Origin: Mycobacterium sp. DL440
Lineage (GTDB): Bacteria; Actinomycetota; Actinomycetes; Mycobacteriales; Mycobacteriaceae
Direction: 5' to 3'
Assembly: GCF_011745145.1 (NCBI RefSeq)
Contig: NZ_CP050191.1
Coordinates: 1,267,991 to 1,331,990, forward strand
DNA length: 64,000 nt
In this document: positions 9,151 through 21,273 of the stretch, piece by piece
Layout of the letters: each line of letters starts with the position of its first letter
Position numbering within the stretch: position 1 is the stretch's first letter
Program-made: the position numbers and the translations under genes
Notes under the pieces: generated by a model
Told to the model about the DNA's origin: nothing
Database searches by the model: none
Seen by the model: the letters and a program-made list of their open reading frames with translations, nothing else

Positions 9151-10638
9151 CTACCGGCCCCGCGCGGGCTGGGCAGCGGTCGACGCCGACGAGGACGGCA
9201 GTGTGGACGGGCGCTCGATGATCGTCGAATTCGGCCCGCCCACACGGTAACTGGCTCCGCGGTGCTCAGCGGCCAGGCGATCGCCGTGCCCCAGCAGCTT
9301 GTTGCGCAAACTGCCCGGTGCGTACGCCGACTGGTAGGCGCCGCGCTCGGTGAGCACCGGAACGACGTGGTCGATGAACTCGGCGAACGAGCCCGGCGTG
9401 ATCGCATACGCCAGGTTGAAGCCGTCGACGTCGGTCTCCTCGACCCACTCCTGCAGGGTGTCGGCGACGTGCACACCGGACCCGACGATGCGCGGCCCCA
9501 TGCCGCCGATCTCACCCCACTCCGCGATATCGCGCACGTTCCACTCACCACCCTGGTCCGAGGCGGACTGAAAGGCCTTGACCGCGGACAGGATTGCATT
9601 GGAATCGACGTTGCCGATCGGCTCGTCGAGGCCGTACCGGGCCAGGTCCACGCCCATCCACCCGGACATGAACACCAGGGCGCCCTCGGGATCGCCGTAC
9701 GCCAGGTATTCGACATGTCTGGCGTGGGCTTCTTCGTCGGTCTCCCCGGTGATGACGGTGGTGAGATTGAAGATCTTGGCCGAGTAGGGATCCCGGCCGG
9801 CCAACTCGAGCTCGGCGCGGATCGTGGAAACCGTCTCGCGTAGAAGGGCTTTGGTGGGTGCGGCGGTGAAGATGGCCTCGGCGTTCTCGGCGGCGAAACG
9901 AACTCCGCGTGGCGAGGAGCCGGCCTGGTAGATGACCGGCGTGCGCTGCAGTGACGGCTCGGCCAGATGCACCCCCGGAACACTGAAATGTTTTCCGGCA
10001 TGGCCGATGTGGTGCACCTTGGCAGGATCGGTGAAGACACCGCGTTCGGCATCGCGCACCACCGCGTCGTCCTCCCAGGAGCCCTCCCACAACTTGTAGA
10101 GCACCTCGAGGTACTCGTCGGCGTGGTCGTAGCGCGCGTCGTGCGCCGGCTGGTCGGTCTGGCCCATGTTGCGCGCCGCAGCAGGAAGATATCCGGTGAC
10201 GACGTTCCAGCCGACCCGACCGTTGGTCAGATGGTCCAGTGTCGACATCCGCCGGGCGAAGGGATAGGGATGTTCGAATCCGGTCCCGGTGGTGATGCCG
10301 AAGCCCAGGTTCTCGGTCACGAGCGCCATCGCCGACACCAGCAGCATCGGGTCGCCCACCGGGATCTGCGCGGCCTGACGGATCGCCGCTTCATCACTGG
10401 CGCCGTACACGTCGTAGGTCCCCAGCACATCGGCGATGAACAGGCCGTCAAAACGCCCGCGTTCCAACAACTTCGCCAGTTCGGTCCAGTAGGTGATGTC
10501 CTTGTAGCGCCAGGACTGGTCCTCGGGATGGCGCCAGAGTCCGGGGGACTGATGGGCGACGCAGTTCATGTCGAAGGCGTTGAAGCGGATCACGCGAGTC
10601 ACTGCGCCGAGAGTGCCCGGACGCCGGGAGGCGGTCAC
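9151..10638 (-). CDS. NtaA/SnaA/DszA-type FMN-dependent monooxygenase (luciferase-like)
   Basis: A 495-residue flavin-dependent monooxygenase of the nitrilotriacetate monooxygenase subfamily, which needs reduced FMN from a separate reductase and attacks substrates such as nitrilotriacetate, dibenzothiophene sulfone or alkyl sulfides. Family hallmarks are the N-terminal LWRHPEDQSW block, LGFGITTGTGFEHPY, RMSTLDHLTNGRVGWNVVT, PVIYQAGSSPRGVRFAAENA and a C-terminal YAPGSLRNKLLG. The GTG at 10638 is the longest start; GTG 10602 or 10593 would trim 12-15 residues and none has a strong ribosome site. No flavin reductase gene is adjacent. It is the intact relative of the remnant at 1282-1616. Substrate unknown. 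Confidence 0.9.
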   Translation of the reverse strand: MTASRRPGTLGAVTRVIRFNAFDMNCVAHQSPGLWRHPEDQSWRYKDITYWTELAKLLERGRFDGLFIADVLGTYDVYGASDEAAIRQAAQIPVGDPMLLVSAMALVTENLGFGITTGTGFEHPYPFARRMSTLDHLTNGRVGWNVVTGYLPAAARNMGQTDQPAHDARYDHADEYLEVLYKLWEGSWEDDAVVRDAERGVFTDPAKVHHIGHAGKHFSVPGVHLAEPSLQRTPVIYQAGSSPRGVRFAAENAEAIFTAAPTKALLRETVSTIRAELELAGRDPYSAKIFNLTTVITGETDEEAHARHVEYLAYGDPEGALVFMSGWMGVDLARYGLDEPIGNVDSNAILSAVKAFQSASDQGGEWNVRDIAEWGEIGGMGPRIVGSGVHVADTLQEWVEETDVDGFNLAYAITPGSFAEFIDHVVPVLTERGAYQSAYAPGSLRNKLLGHGDRLAAEHRGASYRVGGPNSTIIERPSTLPSSSASTAAQPARGR

Positions 10639-10667
10639 CGGTTGCGCTCAGCGGGATTGTTTTTGGT

Positions 10668-10678
10668 GGTGAATCACC
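10668..10678. promoter_or_regulatory. perfect palindrome between divergent genes
   Basis: GGTGAATCACC at 10668-10678 is a perfect 5+1+5 palindrome, nested in the longer arms TTGGTG (10663-10668) and CACCAA (10675-10680). It sits exactly between the monooxygenase and the DUF3349 gene, touching the latter's first ATG, and could be an operator for either. Confidence 0.35.
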
Positions 10679-10683
10679 AATGA

Positions 10684-11097
10684 ATGCCCAACCAACTGTC
10701 GGCGCGTCCAGTGGTGGGTCGGCCGGGCAGCCGCGAAACTTACTGGGTGTCAACCAAGTCGTTGCTGATCTCGGTCCTGAACTGGCTGCGGGCCGGCTAT
10801 CCGGAAGGGGTTCCGGGCACCGATCGGGTGCCGCTGCTCGCACTGTTGCGGGCCACCCCACTCACCGAGGAGCAGGTGGCCGAGGTGGTGCGCATCATCG
10901 CCGAGGCCTCAGCGCCCGCCGACGTTGATGATCCCATCGAGCGCGACGACATCGCGGAGTTCATCGCCGAAGTCACCGACCACGACGCCGGCCCGGAGAA
11001 CATCGCGCGGGTGGCGGCAAAGCTGGCCGCTGCGGGCTGGCCATTGGCCGGCGTCGAACTCCAGTCCGACGCCGGCCGTGGCTCAGATGGCCAATAA
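10684..11097 (+). CDS. DUF3349 domain protein (Rv3046c-like)
   Basis: A small protein of at most 137 residues. Residues about 22-125 form the DUF3349 domain: a helix with LLISVLNWLRAGYPEGVP, then DRVPLLALLR, a helix with EEQVAEVVRIIAE, and the C-terminal ENIARVAAKLAAAGWPLAG. The family is small, all-helical and of unknown function, largely restricted to actinobacteria. Several starts are possible: ATG 10680 is in another frame, ATG 10684 gives 137 residues, and GTG 10747 (STKSLLIS) would give 116 residues and starts right at the domain. No strong ribosome site separates them. Its position before adhC matches Rv3046c. Confidence 0.8.
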   Translation: MPNQLSARPVVGRPGSRETYWVSTKSLLISVLNWLRAGYPEGVPGTDRVPLLALLRATPLTEEQVAEVVRIIAEASAPADVDDPIERDDIAEFIAEVTDHDAGPENIARVAAKLAAAGWPLAGVELQSDAGRGSDGQ

Positions 11098-11117
11098 GGC
11101 GTTGACGTGGGTTCCGA

Positions 11118-12167
11118 TTAGCCGCGCAGCGAGGCGGTATCGATCACGAAGCGGTACCGCACGTCACTGGCGAGCACGCGCTCGTAGGCCTCGTTGATGT
11201 AGTCCGGCTGGATGACCTCGATCTCCGGGGTCACGTTGTGCTCGGCGCAGAAGTCGAGCATCTCCTGGGTCTCCGGGATGCCGCCGATCATCGAACCGGA
11301 CAGGCTGCGCCGCATACCTGCCAGCGGGAACGGCGGAACCTCCATCGCATGCTCGGGCATGCCCAGCTCCACCAGGGTGCCGTCGACTTTGAGCAGGCTC
11401 AGGTAGGCGCCGAGGTCGAGGTTGGCCGACACGGTGTTGAGGATCAGGTCGAACTTGCCGGCCAGCTTGCCGAAGGTGTCCGGGTCGCTGGTGGCGTAGT
11501 ACTCGTCGGCGCCCAGGCGCAGGCCGTCTTCCATCTTCTTCAGCGACTGCGACAGCACGGTGACGTGCGCACCCATCGCGTGCGCGAGCTTGACGCCCAT
11601 GTGGCCCAGACCGCCCAGGCCGATCACGGCGATGTTCTTGCCCGGCCCGGCGTCCCAGTGCCGCAGCGGCGAGAACAGCGTGACGCCGGCGCACAGCAGG
11701 GGAGCGGCCTTGTCCAGCGGGATGCTGTCGGGGATGCGCAGCACGTAGTTCTCGTCGACGACGATCGCGCCGCTGTAGCCGCCGTAGGTCGGCGTGCCGT
11801 CGCGCTCGGTCGAGTTGTAGGTGCCGATCATGCCGCTGCCGGTGCAGTACTGCTCAAGACCGGCCTTGCAGTTGTCGCATTCCCGACACGAGTCGACGAA
11901 ACAACCGACGCCGACATGGTCGCCGACCTTGTACTTGGTCACCTCCGCGCCCACCTCGGTGACGACACCGGCGATCTCATGGCCGGCGACCACGGGGTAG
12001 TTCGGGGTGCCCCACTCGGCCTTCACGGTGTGGATGTCGGAATGGCAGATGCCGGCGAAATGGATGTCGAAGGCCACGTCGTGCGGCCCGACCTCGCGGC
12101 GGGTGATGGTGGTCTTGGCCAGCGGTTCGGTCGCCGAGTTGGCGGCATAGGCGTAAACAGTGCTCAT
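11118..12167 (-). CDS. adhC: NADP-dependent zinc alcohol dehydrogenase
   Basis: A 349-residue medium-chain dehydrogenase of the cinnamyl-alcohol-dehydrogenase type (Rv3045-like), reducing aldehydes to alcohols with NADPH. Catalytic zinc ligands are Cys41 (AGICHSD), His63/Glu64 (AGHEIAG) and a Cys in PLLCAGVTL; the structural zinc is held by Cys94, Cys97, Cys100 and Cys108. The nucleotide site is [14 protein letters not shown]. The ATG at 12165-12167 has AAAGAGGG just upstream; one codon further out is a TTG that is less likely. It is transcribed alone, after the gap that follows the fecB-yciI pair. Probable role: detoxifying or recycling lipid aldehydes. Confidence 0.95.
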   Translation of the reverse strand: MSTVYAYAANSATEPLAKTTITRREVGPHDVAFDIHFAGICHSDIHTVKAEWGTPNYPVVAGHEIAGVVTEVGAEVTKYKVGDHVGVGCFVDSCRECDNCKAGLEQYCTGSGMIGTYNSTERDGTPTYGGYSGAIVVDENYVLRIPDSIPLDKAAPLLCAGVTLFSPLRHWDAGPGKNIAVIGLGGLGHMGVKLAHAMGAHVTVLSQSLKKMEDGLRLGADEYYATSDPDTFGKLAGKFDLILNTVSANLDLGAYLSLLKVDGTLVELGMPEHAMEVPPFPLAGMRRSLSGSMIGGIPETQEMLDFCAEHNVTPEIEVIQPDYINEAYERVLASDVRYRFVIDTASLRG

Positions 12168-12229
12168 CAAAGCCCTCTTTGCTCGTCGTCTTACGTGTCC
12201 CGGAAAAGATTAGTCCGGTTAACTGATCA

Positions 12230-12295
12230 CCGCCTGTGACGGCAGTCCGCAGCGTGCAACGACGCAGGCGGCACCGGTAATCCCGCTACCGCCTG
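12230..12295. promoter_or_regulatory. mutually exclusive inverted repeats upstream of adhC
   Basis: CCGCCTG occurs at 12230-12236 and again at 12289-12295 (each inside ACCGCCTGTGAC), and its complement CAGGCGG lies between them at 12265-12271. The middle element can pair with either flank, so two alternative hairpins are possible. The region separates the end of the fecB-yciI unit from the adhC promoter and could be a terminator/attenuator or a repeated protein-binding site. Confidence 0.4.
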
Positions 12296-12328
12296 TGACA
12301 TATCTCCCGGATCGAGGCCGGGATGCGG

Positions 12329-12604
12329 TCAGAGCCCGGGTGCGCGGAAGGACGCGTTGAACGACACGCGCTCGCAGCGAACCAGGCCCGCCAGGGTGTA
12401 GGGATCGCGGGCGATCACGTCCTCGACTTCGTCCTCGCGGAGGTCTCCGGTGATGAGCACCGCACCGGTCGCCGATTCCAGACGCCCGGCCAGCAGGATG
12501 CGGCCCGCGGCCACTTCCTCCTTGAGCCAGGCGACATGGGCCGGGCGGGTCTGATCGACGATGTCGAGGGGCTTGAGGTAAGTCGTGGTGAGGACGTGGA
12601 ACAC
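12329..12604 (-). CDS. YciI family protein
   Basis: A 91-residue YciI-like (dimeric alpha/beta-barrel) protein. The N-terminus FHVLTTTYLKPLD, the RPAHVAWLKEEVAAGRILLAG motif with the conserved His, and GAVLITGDLREDEVEDVIARDPY are diagnostic. Family members are small cytosolic enzymes or binding proteins of uncertain reaction, some related to muconolactone isomerase or to a dehalogenase. Start is taken as GTG 12604, 10 bases after the fecB stop, which gives the family length; an upstream in-frame start would run into fecB. The close spacing implies co-transcription with fecB. No ribosome site is obvious. Confidence 0.83.
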   Translation of the reverse strand: MFHVLTTTYLKPLDIVDQTRPAHVAWLKEEVAAGRILLAGRLESATGAVLITGDLREDEVEDVIARDPYTLAGLVRCERVSFNASFRAPGL

Positions 12605-12614
12605 GTTCGTGAGA

Positions 12615-16877
<4,263 letters not shown>

Positions 16878-16901
16878 CGCCGCGCCGGGTCACCCCTGAA
16901 G

Positions 16902-16907
16902 TAGGGT
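16902..16907 (+). promoter_or_regulatory. -10 box TAGGGT
   Basis: TAGGGT ends 6 bases before the ATG at 16914 and fits TANNNT. The intervening AGGGGC could alternatively act as a ribosome site on a longer transcript. Confidence 0.45.
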
Positions 16908-16913
16908 AGGGGC

Positions 16914-17222
16914 ATGGCGAACCTGAAGCACACGGTCGTGGTTGGCGTGTTCGCCGTTGCGGCAGTTCTGGGACAGTTGGCGGTCGCGGCCCCGGCCGAG
17001 GCCAAGCGATGCCCGTCGGGAACGGTGCAGACGAAGTTCGACGGCGTATGCGTGGCCGGTTCGTCCGGCGGCGGGATGGGCGCCGTGGCACCGCCGGTGA
17101 TGGCGCCCAGCGCCGGGGGAACCAACATCACGAACAAGCCGGGCCAATTGCCGACGGTGAATGGGATTCCGTGCACCATCGAGCATTACAGCACCTGCTA
17201 CGCAATGTCGCAGCAGCCGTAG
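16914..17222 (+). CDS. small secreted cysteine-containing protein
   Basis: A 102-residue protein I do not recognise. The first 31 residues are a clear Sec signal peptide (positive MANLKH, hydrophobic Val/Ala/Leu core, cleavage after APAEA). The mature 71 residues contain four cysteines in two groups (RCPSG and GVCVAG; PCTIEH and STCYAM), separated by a Gly/Pro/Ala-rich linker, suggesting two disulfide-closed loops. It ends 13 bases before the convergent MocR gene stop. It has no counterpart that I recall between serB2 and Rv3041c in M. tuberculosis, so it belongs to the accessory block. Function unknown. Confidence 0.78.
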   Translation: MANLKHTVVVGVFAVAAVLGQLAVAAPAEAKRCPSGTVQTKFDGVCVAGSSGGGMGAVAPPVMAPSAGGTNITNKPGQLPTVNGIPCTIEHYSTCYAMSQQP

Positions 17223-17235
17223 CATCTGCGCGGGC

Positions 17236-18675
17236 TCAGACCACCAACGTCTGCGGTTGCGCGCTGAGCGTGCCGGTGATGCTGTGCCAGGCCCGCGACA
17301 ACAGTTGCACCGCCTCTTCCAATTCCGGCTCCGGCAGCGCATAAGGCAGCCGGATGAACCGCTCCAGCGTGCCGTCCACCCCGAACCGCGGCCCGGCGGG
17401 CACATCCAGACCCAGGCGCATCGCGGCGGCCGACAATGCGGTGCTCATCGGCGTGGGTAGCTTCACCCACAGCGACATTCCGCCGCGGCCGTGCCCGGGC
17501 TGCCAATCCGGAAGTTCCCGGGCCAGCAGCGCCACGAGGAACTCCCTACGGGCGCGGATGATCTCGCGCCGTTCCGGCAGCACCTCCGCGCGCATCGCGA
17601 GCAACCGCGCCGCCGCGAGTTGTTCGAGGATCGGGGTGCCGAGGTCCACCGAGGATCGGATCGCGGCGATGGTGGCCAGCGTGCCGCGCTCGGCGCGAAT
17701 CCAGCCGACGCGCAGACCACCCCAGAACGATTTCGACATCGAGCCGATGGTCAGCACCAGATCGTTGCGGGGCACCGAGGCCGCCAGCGGTTCGGGCGGC
17801 GCCTCGTCGATCCACATGTCGGCGATCGATTCGTCGACGATGGTGCGGGTGCGCGTATCGGAAATGATCTGCCCCAACCGCTTTCGCTCTGCGATGGGCA
17901 TGGTGAACCCGGTCGGGTTGTGGCTGTCGGGAACCAGGTAGGCCAGACTCGGGGCGAGCTGCCGCAGCGCGGCCTGCACGGCGTCGAGCTCCCAGCCGTC
18001 GTCGGTGAGTGCGACCGGGACCGCCCGCGCTCCCGCGGTCGAGATCGCCGACAGAGCACCGTGATAGGTGGGCTGCTCGACGAGGACCCGGTCGCCCGGC
18101 TGGGTGTGGCTGGCCAGGATCAGTCCGATGGCGTGCTGGGCGCCGGTGGTCACCATGATCTGGCTCGGATCGGTGGGTAGACCTCTGGAGCAATATCTTT
18201 CGGCGATGGCCGCACGCAGCGGGCCGACTCCCATCAGTTCGTGACCGGGCTCGCGCAGGTACGGCGCGATATCGCGGGCCCCTTCGGCGAACGCTTCCAG
18301 TACGGCGGTGCCGGGTGCGGACAGAGCGGCGGCGGCCAGGCTGACCCTCGGCGTGGTGGTCTCGGGCTGAATGTGGCCGGCGGCCGGCAGGGCGGTGATG
18401 CTGCGGGCCCCGCGGCGCGCGTGCAGGTACCCGTCGTCGCGCAGCTGGGCGAAGGCCGCGGTGACCGTGGTGCGCGACACCCGCAGGGACTCCGCCAGGG
18501 CCCGTTCGCTGGGAATTCGTGACCCGACCGGAACACGGCCGTCCACGATGAGCAGCCGGATGGCATCGGCCAGGCCCAGGTAGGCGGGGCCACTTTGACT
18601 CGAGGTACGCCAGTTGCCCAATTCGCGCGCCAACAGGTCCACATCGAGAGCTCTGGTGGCCATATCCGCAGACAT
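17236..18675 (-). CDS. MocR-type (GntR-HTH / aminotransferase fold) transcriptional regulator
   Basis: A 479-residue PLP-dependent regulator. Residues about 30-95 are a GntR-type winged helix (RIPSERALAESLRVSRTTVTA; DDGYLHARRG). From residue 115 on is a fold-type I aminotransferase domain with the PLP-binding Lys315 in GSMSKSFWGG, the DSHNPTG motif and GLRVGW. Such MocR proteins sense PLP or amino-group ligands and bind direct repeats. It is divergent from a YczE-type membrane protein gene; the MocR subgroup YczR is known to be genomically linked to yczE. Start is ATG 18675, with ATG 18663 as an alternative. Confidence 0.9.
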   Translation of the reverse strand: MSADMATRALDVDLLARELGNWRTSSQSGPAYLGLADAIRLLIVDGRVPVGSRIPSERALAESLRVSRTTVTAAFAQLRDDGYLHARRGARSITALPAAGHIQPETTTPRVSLAAAALSAPGTAVLEAFAEGARDIAPYLREPGHELMGVGPLRAAIAERYCSRGLPTDPSQIMVTTGAQHAIGLILASHTQPGDRVLVEQPTYHGALSAISTAGARAVPVALTDDGWELDAVQAALRQLAPSLAYLVPDSHNPTGFTMPIAERKRLGQIISDTRTRTIVDESIADMWIDEAPPEPLAASVPRNDLVLTIGSMSKSFWGGLRVGWIRAERGTLATIAAIRSSVDLGTPILEQLAAARLLAMRAEVLPERREIIRARREFLVALLARELPDWQPGHGRGGMSLWVKLPTPMSTALSAAAMRLGLDVPAGPRFGVDGTLERFIRLPYALPEPELEEAVQLLSRAWHSITGTLSAQPQTLVV

Positions 18676-18696
18676 AATGAGGCCAGTATGGGCCAA

Positions 18697-18719
18697 CTGG
18701 ATATTGATGCGCAATCCAG
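18697..18719. promoter_or_regulatory. inverted repeat in the MocR/YczE intergenic region
   Basis: CTGGAT (18697-18702) and ATCCAG (18714-18719) form a perfect 6-bp inverted repeat with an 11-base spacer. GGCCA also repeats at 18681-18685 and 18691-18695. These lie in the 64-base divergent promoter region and are candidate MocR sites. Confidence 0.4.
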
Positions 18720-18739
18720 ATGGCCGCAATCATGGATGC

Positions 18740-18883
18740 ATGGCCCGGAACTGGATTTCTCGATTGGCGGAGAATCTCCGCCGCGTGTACGACACCAACA
18801 GCTACGGCGACCACGATGTGGACGCCCGCCGGGTGCGCAGCGAGCTCGACGCGATCCGCGTGCGATTCCCTGACCACGCATGA
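18740..18883 (+). CDS. 47-residue small protein overlapping yczE
   Basis: A short ORF starting at ATG 18740 (MARNWISRLAENLRRVYDTN) and ending in TGA at 18881-18883, which overlaps the ATG of the YczE-type gene as ATGA. The protein is hydrophilic, charged and predicted helical, with no membrane segment or signal peptide. The exact overlap and codon composition support translation and coupling to the next gene. I do not recognise the family. It could be a small partner of the membrane protein or a coupling leader peptide. Confidence 0.6.
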   Translation: MARNWISRLAENLRRVYDTNSYGDHDVDARRVRSELDAIRVRFPDHA

Positions 18884-19596
18884 GGGCCGCATTCCAACGC
18901 GGAGCGCTGCTCCTGGTCGGCCTGTGCGGTTACGGCGTGTCGATGGCGATGATGGTGCGCGCCGGGCTCGGACTCGATCCATGGGACGTCTTCCATCAGG
19001 GCCTCACCCGGCACACATCGCTGTCCCTCGGGATGGCCTCGGCCGCCATCGGCGTCGTCGTCCTCCTGGCCTGGATCCCGCTGCGCAACCGGCCCGGAAT
19101 TGGGACCGTCGCCAACGTCATCGTCATTGCTGTCACCGTCGATGCGACGCTGGCCGTCCTTCCGGCGCCGTCAGCATTGCCGGTGCGCATCGCGATGTTG
19201 ATCGGTGCCGTGGTGCTCAACGCCATCAGCACCGTGCTCTACATCGGCGCCGGCCTGGGCCCGGGTCCTCGCGACGGCCTCATGACCGGACTCGTGGCCC
19301 GGACCGGGCTGTCGGTGCGCCTGGTGCGCACCGGGATTGAGGCGACGGTGCTGGCCGTGGGCTGGCTACTGGGCGGCACCGTCGGCATCGGCACCGTCGT
19401 CTACGCCGTCGGGATCGGGCCGTTGGTGCAGCTGTTCCTGCGACTGACCCCACGATCCTTGTTGTTCCACGATTTCAGCGGCGGGCGTGCCCGAGCGGAC
19501 CGGGACCCGATCACTACGATGGGCGAGTGGCCTCAGGGGAACGCACCGACTCGACAATCAGCGATGACGGAGACGGAACCGACCCCGACCTGTTGA
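18880..19596 (+). CDS. YczE/YyaS/YitT-family membrane protein
   Basis: A 238-residue polytopic membrane protein with about five to six helices in the first 190 residues. The N-terminus contains the family pattern GLCGYGVSMAMMVRAGLGLDPWDVFHQGL, split here by a helix boundary, and an internal repeat LYIGAGLGPGPRDGLMTGL, consistent with a two-fold duplicated fold. Transport substrate is unknown. The last 40 residues are hydrophilic and low in complexity, and the final 70 bases overlap the start of the ABC ATPase gene. Translation is coupled to the 47-residue ORF by ATGA. The divergent MocR gene is the likely regulator. Confidence 0.85.
   Translation: MRAAFQRGALLLVGLCGYGVSMAMMVRAGLGLDPWDVFHQGLTRHTSLSLGMASAAIGVVVLLAWIPLRNRPGIGTVANVIVIAVTVDATLAVLPAPSALPVRIAMLIGAVVLNAISTVLYIGAGLGPGPRDGLMTGLVARTGLSVRLVRTGIEATVLAVGWLLGGTVGIGTVVYAVGIGPLVQLFLRLTPRSLLFHDFSGGRARADRDPITTMGEWPQGNAPTRQSAMTETEPTPTC
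19515..19520 (+). promoter_or_regulatory. -10 box TACGAT inside the yczE-type gene
   Basis: TACGAT ends 6 bases before GTG 19527 of the ABC ATPase gene. It lies within the coding sequence of the preceding gene, so the conserved downstream operon can be transcribed independently of the accessory block. Confidence 0.5.
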
Positions 19597-20396
19597 TCGA
19601 CTTCGCGCGCGTGACCCTGCGCCGCGGCGGCAACACTCTGGTCGGGCCGATCACCTGGGCCGTCGAGCTCGACGAACGCTGGGTGGTCATCGGTCCGAAC
19701 GGCGCAGGCAAGACCTCGCTGCTGCGGATCGCGGCGGCCACCGAACATCCCTCGTCGGGCACCGCCTACGTGCTCGGTGAACGGCTGGGCCGCACCGACA
19801 TGTCTGAGTTGCGGGCTCGCGTCGGACTCAGTAGCTCAGCGCTGTCGCAGCGGATTCCCGACGACGAGGTGGTGCGCGATCTGGTGGTATCGGCCGGCTA
19901 TGCCGTGCTGGGCCGCTGGCGCGAGGACTACGAGGATGTCGACTACGCCCAGGCCGTCGACATGCTGGAGAGCGTGGGTGCCGAACACCTCGCCGAACGC
20001 ACCTACGGGACGCTGTCGGAAGGCGAACGCAAACGGGTCCTGATCGCCCGCTCGCTGATGACCGACCCCGAGCTCCTTCTGCTCGACGAGCCCGCGGCCG
20101 GACTCGACCTCGGCGGGCGTGAAGAGCTGGTGGCGCGATTGACGGATCTGGCTGCCGACCCCGATGCGCCGGCCATGGTGCTGGTCACCCATCATGTCGA
20201 GGAGATTCCGGTGGGATTCAGCCACGCGCTGATCCTGTCGGAAGGCCATGCGGTTGCGTCGGGTCTGCTGACCGAGGTGTTGACTGCTGAGAACCTGTCC
20301 AAGGCGTTCGGCCAGTCGATCGCCCTGGATGTGATCGACGGGCGCTACTTCGCCCGCCGAACCAGGAGCCGTGCGGCTCATAGGAGGCGTGAATGA
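19527..20396 (+). CDS. ABC transporter ATP-binding protein (Rv3041c-like)
   Basis: A 289-residue ABC-type ATPase. Motifs in order: Walker A GPNGAGKTS (about residues 57-65), Q-loop region near SSALSQRIPD, signature LSEGERKR, Walker B LLLLDEPAAGLDL and the H-loop VTHHVEEIP. No membrane domain is fused, and no permease gene is adjacent, so the transported substrate, or whether it transports at all, is unclear; related proteins are grouped with molybdenum-type or PhrA-like ATPases. GTG 19527 follows a TACGAT box by 6 bases. The gene leads a tight operon with the 15-codon ORF, NUDIX and echA17 genes joined by ATGA overlaps. Confidence 0.9.
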   Translation: MASGERTDSTISDDGDGTDPDLLIDFARVTLRRGGNTLVGPITWAVELDERWVVIGPNGAGKTSLLRIAAATEHPSSGTAYVLGERLGRTDMSELRARVGLSSSALSQRIPDDEVVRDLVVSAGYAVLGRWREDYEDVDYAQAVDMLESVGAEHLAERTYGTLSEGERKRVLIARSLMTDPELLLLDEPAAGLDLGGREELVARLTDLAADPDAPAMVLVTHHVEEIPVGFSHALILSEGHAVASGLLTEVLTAENLSKAFGQSIALDVIDGRYFARRTRSRAAHRRRE

Positions 20397-20440
20397 CCAG
20401 CACCAGCACCGACGAGCGCTTGCGCGAGGAGCCGGCATGA
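20393..20440 (+). CDS. 15-codon mini-ORF bridging the ABC ATPase and NUDIX genes
   Basis: A perfect Shine-Dalgarno AGGAGG (20382-20387) sits 5 bases before ATG 20393, which overlaps the ABC stop as ATGA. The frame encodes [15 protein letters not shown] and stops with TGA at 20438-20440, itself overlapping the NUDIX ATG at 20437 as ATGA. The mini-ORF thus connects two genes by two successive four-base overlaps. It may simply relay ribosomes for translational coupling, or encode a peptide. Its existence as a translated unit is inferred from the ribosome site and overlaps. Confidence 0.5.
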   Translation: MTSTSTDERLREEPA

Positions 20441-21273
20441 CCGACCCCCTGGTGCCGCGGCCGGCGGCCACAGTGATGTTGGTCCGGGACGCCGCCGAAG
20501 CGATCGAAGTCTTCATGATGCGCAGGCACGCGGCGATGGAGTTCGTCGCCGGGGTGATGGTGTTCCCCGGCGGCGGAGTCGACGACCGCGACCGCAACGC
20601 CGATATCGCCTGGTTCGGTCCCGGACCGGATTGGTGGGCCCAGCGCCTCGGGGTGGACACCGGGCTTGCCGAGGCGCTCGTGTGCGCCGCGGCCCGGGAG
20701 ACCTTCGAGGAATCCGGGGTCCTGTTCGCCGGTTCCCCCAGCGGAACGGGCAATCCGGGCATCGTGTCCGACGCGTCCGTCTACGGCGAAGCACGTGCCG
20801 CCCTGGCCAACCACTCGTTGTCGTTCGCCGACTTCCTGCGCGACGAGAAGCTCGTGCTGCGTGCCGACCTGCTGCGGCCGTGGGACAACTGGATCACTCC
20901 CAAAGAGGAACGCACCCGTCGCTACGACACTTTCTTCTTCGTGGGCGCGCTGCCCGAGGGACAGCGGGCCGACGGTGAGAACACCGAAACCGACCGTGCG
21001 TTCTGGAGCACCCCGCAGGCCGGCCTCGACGACTTCGAACAGGGCAATTCGTTCCTGCTGCCGCCGACCTGGACCCAGCTCAATTCCCTCAGCGGTCGCT
21101 CGGTCGCCGACGTACTGGCGACCGAGCGCAAGATCGTCGCCACCGAACCCAACCTCTCCCTGGGTGAAGGGAGCTGGCAGATCGAGTTCTTCGACAGCGG
21201 CCGGTACAACGCGGCCAGGAACCATCGGGCGCCCCTGGATAGAGGTCCAGCGGCCGGGGAATCTACCCAATGA
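20437..21273 (+). CDS. NUDIX hydrolase family protein (Rv3040c-like)
   Basis: A 278-residue NUDIX-fold protein. The core begins [20 protein letters not shown], continues with [12 protein letters not shown], and contains the Nudix helix ending [13 protein letters not shown] (REx2EExG). An insertion lies between the PGGG element and this helix, as in the larger NUDT19/acyl-CoA type NUDIX proteins. Substrate unknown; an acyl-CoA or nucleotide diphosphate linkage is plausible given that echA17 follows. The ATG at 20437 (after GAGGA) is preferred to the upstream in-frame GTG because it starts at the domain. The stop overlaps the echA17 ATG. Confidence 0.87.
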   Translation: MTDPLVPRPAATVMLVRDAAEAIEVFMMRRHAAMEFVAGVMVFPGGGVDDRDRNADIAWFGPGPDWWAQRLGVDTGLAEALVCAAARETFEESGVLFAGSPSGTGNPGIVSDASVYGEARAALANHSLSFADFLRDEKLVLRADLLRPWDNWITPKEERTRRYDTFFFVGALPEGQRADGENTETDRAFWSTPQAGLDDFEQGNSFLLPPTWTQLNSLSGRSVADVLATERKIVATEPNLSLGEGSWQIEFFDSGRYNAARNHRAPLDRGPAAGESTQ

